In this document: positions 5,938-9,223 of the stretch, piece by piece
Numbering within the stretch: the stretch's first letter is position 1
How the letters are laid out: every line of letters starts with the position of its first letter
Notes under the pieces: generated by a model
What the model saw: only the letters and a program-made list of their open reading frames with translations
Database searches by the model: none
What the model was told of the DNA's origin: nothing
Made by a program: the position numbers and the translations under genes
Assembly: GCA_003518045.1 (NCBI GenBank)
Contig: DOZK01000016.1
Location: 16,988-26,210 of the forward strand
Source: Candidatus Nomurabacteria bacterium
GTDB taxonomy: Bacteria; Patescibacteriota; Minisyncoccia; Phycocordibacterales; UBA5272
Length of the DNA stretch: 9,223 nucleotides
Direction of reading: 5' to 3'

Positions 5938-5946
5938 TGTTATAAT
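5938..5946 (+). promoter_or_regulatory. Extended -10 promoter upstream of the Mur ligase
   Basis: TGT-TATAAT again, here 56 nt before ATG 6003, giving a leader of about 50 nt that is pyrimidine-rich and lacks a Shine-Dalgarno. A poorer TACCAT (5991-5996) lies 6 nt before the ATG, in the same position as the boxes of the leaderless genes. Confidence 0.55.
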
Positions 5947-6002
5947 TTTAGTATTAGTATTTATTTATCCACCTTTTACTTTCCACTTTCTACCATCTAT
6001 TT

Positions 6003-7283
6003 ATGAAAGACTTAATCAAACCCCTCATCATTCGCATTCTCACTTGGGAAGCCAAGTTGGTACTCGCTAGGCATAAACCTTTCATAATTGGAGTTACAGG
6101 AAATCTTGGAAAGACTAGCACAAAAGATGCTATCTATTCTGTGATGAAGGGGCACTTTGCAGTTCGTCGTTCACAAAAAAGTATGAATAGTGAGTTTGGC
6201 GTGCCTCTTACAATTTTAGGCGAAAAGTCTGGCTGGAATAATCCAATTCGTTGGGCAATTATACTTTTGCGTGGGCTTCTTGTTCCTTTTTCAAAATCAT
6301 ATCCAACACATTTAGTTCTTGAAGTTGGAGCAGACAGACCAGGGGATATTAAATTAATTTCAGAATGGATAAAGCCAGACATTGTAGTTGTAACTCAGTT
6401 CGGCCAAGTGCCAGTGCATATAGAATTTTTTGAAAACAGAGAAGCAGTCGTAAAAGAAAAAGAATATTTAGTTAAGGCTTTAAAAGAAAATGGTTTATTG
6501 ATTTGGAATGCGGACGATAATGATTCAAAGAAAATGGTTGAAGAGTTAGTGTCTCGTAAAGTTAGTGTCGGTATTCATACAGAGGCAGATATAAAAGGAA
6601 ATAATTTAAAAGTTTATGGTAATCCAATTGAAGGTATAGAGGCGGATATAAAAATGAATCATGAAAATCATCATTTGGTTTTGCCTGAGACTGTCGGCAA
6701 GTCAGCTGTATATTGTGCGTTACCAGCACTTGCTTGTGCGAAAGAATTAGGAATTGATTTAACAGTTGCTTGCTCTGCATTAAGAGATGCTGATAAATCT
6801 AAAGGTCGCATGCGATTGCTTCACGGAATGAATAATTCAATTATTATTGATGATACATATAATGCCTCGCCGAAAGCAACAGAGCATGGATTAAAAACTT
6901 TAGGAGAAGTGGAAGCGAAAGGTTTTAAAATCGCGGTGTTAGGGGATATGCTTGAGCTTGGAGACTTTACACATGATGAACATTATAAAATTGGTATGGA
7001 GGTGGCAAAAGTCGCGCATAAACTTTATACTGTCGGAATTCGTGCGCGAGTGATAGCAGAGGGAGCGCTTGATGGTGGCATGAAAGATGAAGATATTATG
7101 CAATGTGATACTTCCATGGATGCCGGTAAAGAATTAGTAAAAGTTTTGAAGGAAGGGGATTTGATTTATATGAAGGGTTCGCAGGGTGTGAGGATGGAGA
7201 GGGCGGTGAAGATGACATTGTCCGAGACACATGATTCTAGCCGTGTTTTAGTTCGACAAGAAAAAAGTTGGTTAAGTCGATAG
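6003..7283 (+). CDS. murF: MurF-like Mur ligase (D-Ala-D-Ala adding enzyme), lacking N-domain
   Basis: A 426-aa member of the ATP-dependent Mur ligase family, most like MurF, which adds D-Ala-D-Ala to the UDP-MurNAc-tripeptide in cytoplasmic peptidoglycan synthesis. Visible motifs are the ATP loop GVTGNLGKTSTKD (30-42), LEVGADRPGDI (106-116), His139, the KEKE lysine region (151-154) where the family carries a carbamylated Lys, DDTYNASP (283-290), LGDMLELGD (313-321) and KGSQGVRMER (391-400). The last three are characteristic of MurF. The P-loop begins at residue 30, whereas canonical MurF has about 80-100 residues of UDP-substrate-binding domain before it. That domain is absent, replaced by a short amphipathic or hydrophobic lead (5-23). 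I know similar short forms in CPR and some Firmicutes, so substrate choice may differ from E. coli MurF. No other mur gene is adjacent. Confidence 0.85.
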   Translation: MKDLIKPLIIRILTWEAKLVLARHKPFIIGVTGNLGKTSTKDAIYSVMKGHFAVRRSQKSMNSEFGVPLTILGEKSGWNNPIRWAIILLRGLLVPFSKSYPTHLVLEVGADRPGDIKLISEWIKPDIVVVTQFGQVPVHIEFFENREAVVKEKEYLVKALKENGLLIWNADDNDSKKMVEELVSRKVSVGIHTEADIKGNNLKVYGNPIEGIEADIKMNHENHHLVLPETVGKSAVYCALPALACAKELGIDLTVACSALRDADKSKGRMRLLHGMNNSIIIDDTYNASPKATEHGLKTLGEVEAKGFKIAVLGDMLELGDFTHDEHYKIGMEVAKVAHKLYTVGIRARVIAEGALDGGMKDEDIMQCDTSMDAGKELVKVLKEGDLIYMKGSQGVRMERAVKMTLSETHDSSRVLVRQEKSWLSR

Positions 7284-7297
7284 TCAAAGATAAAAGA

Positions 7298-7326
7298 AGT
7301 AAGGAGAAAGGAGTAGGGAGTACGAA
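7298..7326. repeat. Heptad array, GTARGGA type
   Basis: Successive 7-mers GTAAGGA, GAAAGGA, GTAGGGA and a degraded GTACGAA occupy 7299-7326, starting 15 nt after the Mur ligase stop. Period 7 is exact. Confidence 0.65.
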
Positions 7327-7339
7327 ATACATTCGCATG

Positions 7340-7466
7340 TGTCATCCTAAGCTACTGCGGGGACCCGCCTTGCCGGCGAGGCAGGTCCAGTGTCTTTTAA
7401 ATTAAAGTAAACAGTAAGCAGTAATACAAATACAGACATTGGATTCCCGTTTTCACGGGAATGACA
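7340..7466. repeat. Cloverleaf-type palindromic element, copy 4, with nested repeats
   Basis: A 127-bp element from TGTCA (7340-7344) to TGACA (7462-7466). TCCAGTGTC (7386-7394) pairs with GACATTGGA (7435-7443) with one G-T pair, and arm 3 is TTCCCGT-tttc-ACGGGAA (7444-7461). Arm 1 is disrupted: TCCTAAGCTACTGCGGGG is followed by the 22-bp palindrome (7364-7385). The central spacer holds three AGTAANN heptads (7406-7426). It is the longest copy because of these two additions. Confidence 0.8.
7364..7385. repeat. 22-bp GC-rich palindromic repeat, copy b
   Basis: Identical to 2302-2323 and 8207-8228. Here it occupies the first arm of the cloverleaf element, so the two repeat families are nested. 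Confidence 0.85.
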
Positions 7467-7494
7467 AATTAGTTTGGTGTTTAAATAAAAAATT

Positions 7495-7584
7495 GGAAAC
7501 GTGGCTGAGTGGTTGAAGGCCCCGCACTCGAAACGCGGTATAGAAGTAATTCTATCGAGAGTTCGAATCTCTCCGTTTCCGCCA
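7495..7584 (+). tRNA. tRNA-Ser (anticodon CGA)
   Basis: Acceptor GGAAACG (7495-7501) pairs perfectly with CGTTTCC (7574-7580), with discriminator G7581 and encoded CCA (7582-7584). The D arm runs GCT...GGC (7504-7520). The anticodon loop CTCGAAA (7527-7533) contains CGA at 7529-7531 and reads UCG. The class II variable arm ATAGAA/TTCTAT (7540-7555) is typical of tRNA-Ser. The T arm is GAGAG-TTCGAAT-CTCTC (7557-7573). One oddity is that the pair closing the anticodon loop is A7526-C7534 rather than A-U. The 3' end from 7566 lies inside a perfect palindrome. Confidence 0.95.
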
Positions 7585-7639
7585 TTAAAAAATTGATACC
7601 TATAGGTATCAATTTTTTAATGGCGGAAACGGAGAGATT
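7566..7639. terminator. 74-bp perfect palindrome: bidirectional terminator spanning the tRNA 3' end
   Basis: Bases 7566-7602 are the exact reverse complement of 7603-7639, centred on TATA (7601-7604). The core ATTGATACC/GGTATCAAT with flanking A6 and T6 (7587-7618) is a normal intrinsic terminator usable from both strands, serving tRNA-Ser (+) and the convergent DUF2256-like gene (-). Beyond the core, the left arm is the 3' part of the tRNA with CCA, and the right arm is its inverted copy, reaching into the stop codon of the minus-strand gene. Confidence 0.9.
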
Positions 7640-7787
7640 ATCTCCTCTTTTTCCCCTCCGTCATTTTTCTACACTTGCTACTACAAAATTTTACACTTTC
7701 CCAGTCTTCACGTTCTTTAAAACTTTTTTGAGTATTTAAATCAATTTTACAAACGATACATTTCTTATCTGCTTTTTGAGTTGTCAT
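7638..7787 (-). CDS. 49-aa DUF2256-like zinc-ribbon protein
   Basis: This small gene starts at ATG 7787-7785 and stops at TAA 7640-7638. The protein has four cysteines in CxxC (Cys10, Cys13) and CxxxC (Cys35, Cys39), separated by 21 residues, with Trp29 and the ending VKFCSSKCRK (32-41). This pattern (CxxC, basic/aromatic middle, W..VKYCS..CR) is that of the DUF2256 small zinc-binding proteins, whose function is unknown. The ends are basic, consistent with nucleic-acid binding, but that is inference. It lies 10 nt downstream of the 84-aa membrane protein gene and is probably co-transcribed with it. No Shine-Dalgarno is evident. Its stop codon overlaps the end of the 74-bp palindrome, which provides its terminator. 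Confidence 0.8.
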   Translation of the reverse strand: MTTQKADKKCIVCKIDLNTQKSFKEREDWESVKFCSSKCRKMTEGKKRR

Positions 7788-7797
7788 ATTTATATAA

Positions 7798-8052
7798 TTA
7801 CTTTACTGTTCCACCGATACGTTGCAGTGCTGAACGGAATTCATCTACTTGATCATTAAGAGCGGGGATAATTCCAATAATATTTAGAATCCAACCAATT
7901 ATTAAAATTATTAGTACTGCTCCGACAATATATCCAGCACCATAAATAATTCCTCTTATTAAATTATGTTGTAAACCAATACTACCTTTTCTAAGCTCAA
8001 TAAGTTCTTTCTCAATAGTTTCCAAATGTGTTTTTAATTCTGGGTCAATCAT
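7798..8052 (-). CDS. Small single-span membrane protein (DUF5665-like)
   Basis: An 84-aa protein with an N-terminal charged, coiled-coil-prone helix (about 3-24, LKTHLETIEKELIELRKG), one long hydrophobic segment with glycines (about 35-63, RGIIYGAGYIVGAVLIIL then IIGWILNIIGII), and an amphipathic C-terminal tail (66-80). This layout resembles the DUF5665 family of small bacterial membrane proteins, whose role is unknown; the family call is from memory and moderately sure. The ATG is supported by an extended -10 box on the minus strand ending 6 nt upstream, implying a leaderless mRNA. The DUF2256-like gene follows after 10 nt, making a two-gene minus-strand unit convergent with tRNA-Ser. Confidence 0.8.
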   Translation of the reverse strand: MIDPELKTHLETIEKELIELRKGSIGLQHNLIRGIIYGAGYIVGAVLIILIIGWILNIIGIIPALNDQVDEFRSALQRIGGTVK

Positions 8053-8058
8053 AGATTG

Positions 8059-8067
8059 ATTATAGCA
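8059..8067 (-). promoter_or_regulatory. Extended -10 promoter of the minus-strand unit
   Basis: On the minus strand the bases read TGC-TATAAT, a perfect extended -10, with 6 nt before ATG 8052. The transcript should start at or next to the start codon. Confidence 0.65.
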
Positions 8068-8099
8068 TGAGGGTATTTATTTAATGTAAAAGGTCCAAA

Positions 8100-8230
8100 A
8101 ATATAAAGGTTCCTCAAAGCTCGCAGGCGGGGTATTTTAGGAACTCGCTTCGCTTGTACTAACACGTAGCAAGCTACGCGGTATTTGAATCTTTTTATGT
8201 CGTCGCCCCGCCTTGCCGGCGAGGCAGGTC
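8100..8230. other. Intergenic region with nested inverted repeats
   Basis: No gene is supported between 8068 and 8319. Within it, GTTCCT (8109-8114) pairs with AGGAAC (8139-8144), CGTAG-caag-CTACG lies at 8165-8178 (usable on both strands), and GCAGGCGGGG (8123-8132) is nearly complementary to CCCCGCCTTGC (8206-8216), one bulge. A short motif around GGTATTT occurs twice (8131-8137, 8180-8186). It appears to be a patchwork of repeat fragments ending in the third 22-bp palindrome. Confidence 0.5.
8207..8228. repeat. 22-bp GC-rich palindromic repeat, copy c
   Basis: Identical to the copies at 2302-2323 and 7364-7385. Here flanking GTCG and CGGAC bases extend the possible stem. Confidence 0.85.
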
Positions 8231-8304
8231 GGACTAAATATAAAAGATTACTTTTCTATTTAGCTCCTCGCTAGACAAAATAAATATTATAAATTATTTG
8301 TTTA

Positions 8305-8313
8305 TGTTAATAT
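8305..8313 (+). promoter_or_regulatory. Extended -10 promoter of the PemK-like gene
   Basis: TGT-TAATAT (one base order change from TATAAT) ends 6 nt before ATG 8320, again the leaderless spacing. No -35 or Shine-Dalgarno is visible. Confidence 0.5.
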
Positions 8314-8319
8314 ATTTGT

Positions 8320-8787
8320 ATGGAAAAAGACTTTGATGCTTGGAATAAAGAGAAAAAAGTAACAGATAAAAAGACTGTAAACAGAAATCTTTTCTTTTAC
8401 GCTCGTGAAATTTGGTGGTGTAGTGCTGGGCTTAATATTGGTGTGGAAGCTGATGGTAAAAATGAAAATTTTGAGAGACCAATGTTAATTATAAAAAAAT
8501 TTAATACAGATATGATTTGGGTTTTGCCTTTAACCACAAAAGAAAAACAAAATAAATATCATCACAAATTAGAGCATGAAATTATAAAATCTTGGGTTAT
8601 TTTGTCTCAAATAAAAACAATTAGTACTAAAAGATTATTAAGAAAAATAGGGTCTATTTCTGATTTAGATTTTAAAGAAGTAATTCTTAAAGTGCAAGAT
8701 ATCATAAAAATCGAAAGCCCCCTTGCGGGAGCTTTCTCGGAGGCCGAAGCCACTAATACCATAATTATAGATGAGTCTAAAAAATAA
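8320..8787 (+). CDS. PemK/MazF-family toxin-like endoribonuclease
   Basis: A 155-aa protein of the PemK/MazF fold, whose members cleave single-stranded RNA, usually mRNA, at short motifs. Conserved blocks are YAREIWWCSAGLNIGVEADG (27-46), the start of the core sheet; FERPMLIIKK (51-60) with Arg53 at the position of the catalytic Arg of B. subtilis MazF; VLPLTTK (68-74) with Thr72 matching its catalytic Thr; and ILSQIKTISTKRLLRKIGSI (94-113), the dimer-interface block matching LEQIRTIDKQRL. Catalytic residues appear intact. The first 25 residues form an extra charged helix, and residues 132-146 are encoded by a GC-rich double hairpin. No MazE-like gene precedes it; an unrecognised gene follows after 15 nt and could encode the antidote. 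Toxicity is inferred. Confidence 0.85.
   Translation: MEKDFDAWNKEKKVTDKKTVNRNLFFYAREIWWCSAGLNIGVEADGKNENFERPMLIIKKFNTDMIWVLPLTTKEKQNKYHHKLEHEIIKSWVILSQIKTISTKRLLRKIGSISDLDFKEVILKVQDIIKIESPLAGAFSEAEATNTIIIDESKK
8713..8747. repeat. GC-rich double hairpin inside the toxin gene
   Basis: GAAAGC (8713-8718) pairs with GCTTTC (8731-8736) with CCC/GGG inside, and TCGG-agg-CCGA (8737-8747) follows directly. It encodes about residues 132-143 (ESPLAGAFSEAE) of an otherwise AT-rich gene, and looks like a palindromic repeat fragment in frame near the C-terminus. Confidence 0.5.
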
Positions 8788-8802
8788 GTCAAGGAAAATT
8801 TT

Positions 8803-9223
8803 ATGAAAGAAATTAATAAGAGAATTAATAAATTAACTAATACTGATATCGAAAACATGTGGGGTGGAGACGGCCCATATTCACAAGTTAGTTTACATGA
8901 ACAAACTAGAATTTTAGATGACAGTGTTAGCAGAGTTTTTCTGGTTGTCGAAGCAGAAATAAATCCTTTTACATTTGAATATGTAAAAAAGAATAAGAAG
9001 AAATTTGAAAATGATGAAGCGGTGATACAGTTACTTAATCATGCTGAGTATCGTGGGAAGTTTGGCTATGTTGTGGGTGCTGGTGAAGTTGAAGTTGATA
9101 TCGAAGGTGCTAGAGAGTTTGCCGAAAGACAGAGAGATTCAACAATTAAGACATTAATAAGAATGCATAAGTTTATCATTAATGAATTTAATCTTAAAAA
9201 AGGCCACATTCAATTTCTAAGTG
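8803..9223 (+). CDS. Unrecognised protein downstream of PemK-like toxin (3' truncated by window)
   Basis: An open frame of at least 140 codons runs from ATG 8803 past the window end. AAGGA (8791-8795) at 7-nt spacing is a proper Shine-Dalgarno, which fits an internal operon gene, in contrast to the leaderless first genes here. I do not recognise the family. The N-terminus is charged (MKEINKRINKLTNTDIENMW), followed by a Gly/Asp patch (WGGDGPYSQ, 20-28), a hydrophobic strand (VFLVVEAEI, 45-53), and a mixed alpha/beta-looking region with GKFGYVVGAGEVEVDIEG (85-102). No membrane segment or signal is seen. It lies 15 nt after the toxin stop, so it is almost certainly co-transcribed and is a candidate antitoxin or partner, though long for MazE-type antidotes. 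Codon use matches the neighbours. Confidence 0.75.
   Translation, partial: MKEINKRINKLTNTDIENMWGGDGPYSQVSLHEQTRILDDSVSRVFLVVEAEINPFTFEYVKKNKKKFENDEAVIQLLNHAEYRGKFGYVVGAGEVEVDIEGAREFAERQRDSTIKTLIRMHKFIINEFNLKKGHIQFLS

Noticed and set aside
5834..6070. Plus-strand ORF of 78 codons over the cloverleaf element
   Set aside because: The peptide (RRRESSVSF...WIPAFAGMT) is the usual spurious translation of this repeat type, and the frame overlaps the Mur ligase start.
7509..7739. Plus-strand ORF of 76 codons crossing tRNA-Ser
   Set aside because: It overlaps the tRNA, the palindrome and the antisense of the zinc-ribbon gene; its protein is their translation and has no recognisable motif.
49..8787. 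UGA recoding as in Gracilibacteria/Absconditabacteria
   Set aside because: No confident gene contains an in-frame TGA and Trp is encoded by TGG, so nothing suggests a non-standard code; absence of TGA stops in eight genes is too small a sample.

Overview
The window reads as accessory-rich chromosome from a low-GC bacterium, most likely Candidatus Patescibacteria (CPR, Parcubacteria-like). This is inferred from the SecA architecture (extra NBD1 segment, shortened helical scaffold), a MurF-type ligase without the N-terminal substrate domain, start codons without Shine-Dalgarno sequences, and many GC-rich palindromes dispersed between AT-rich genes. No search was run. All eight confident complete genes stop at TAA or TAG, and no in-frame TGA occurs in them, so the standard code fits.

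Layout: 1-24 is the end of a palindromic element. 49-1492 holds a two-gene metal/redox unit: an HMA domain fused to a DsbD/TauE-like membrane protein, then a membrane-anchored cupredoxin-like protein. 1493-2448 has no ordinary gene. It contains heptanucleotide repeat arrays, a 19-bp perfect hairpin, a GC-rich structured island (about 1780-2145) with a possible 52-aa ORF and its own terminator, a cloverleaf-like palindromic element and a 22-bp palindrome set inside a heptad array. 2449-4947 is secA, followed by an out-of-frame remnant of a second SecA-type zinc tail and another heptad array. 5144-5809 is a HAD phosphatase/mutase-like gene, then another cloverleaf element. 6003-7283 is a MurF-like Mur ligase. 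7284-7494 is again repeats. 7495-7584 is tRNA-Ser(CGA) with encoded CCA, ending in a 74-bp perfect palindrome. On the minus strand, an 84-aa membrane protein (8052-7798) is followed by a 49-aa DUF2256-like zinc-ribbon protein (7787-7638) whose stop codon sits in that palindrome. 8320-8787 is a PemK/MazF-type toxin followed after 15 nt by an unrecognised gene that runs off the window.

The genes do not form one pathway: protein export (SecA), peptidoglycan synthesis (Mur ligase), translation (tRNA-Ser), metal/redox handling and a toxin module are interspersed with repeats. The most distinctive features are four: several unrelated families of 7-bp degenerate tandem arrays in the intergenic regions; cloverleaf elements whose arms differ in sequence but keep pairing; near-identical extended -10 promoters (TGn-TATAAT) 6-9 nt before start codons, implying leaderless mRNAs; and the palindrome that makes an inverted copy of the tRNA 3' end.
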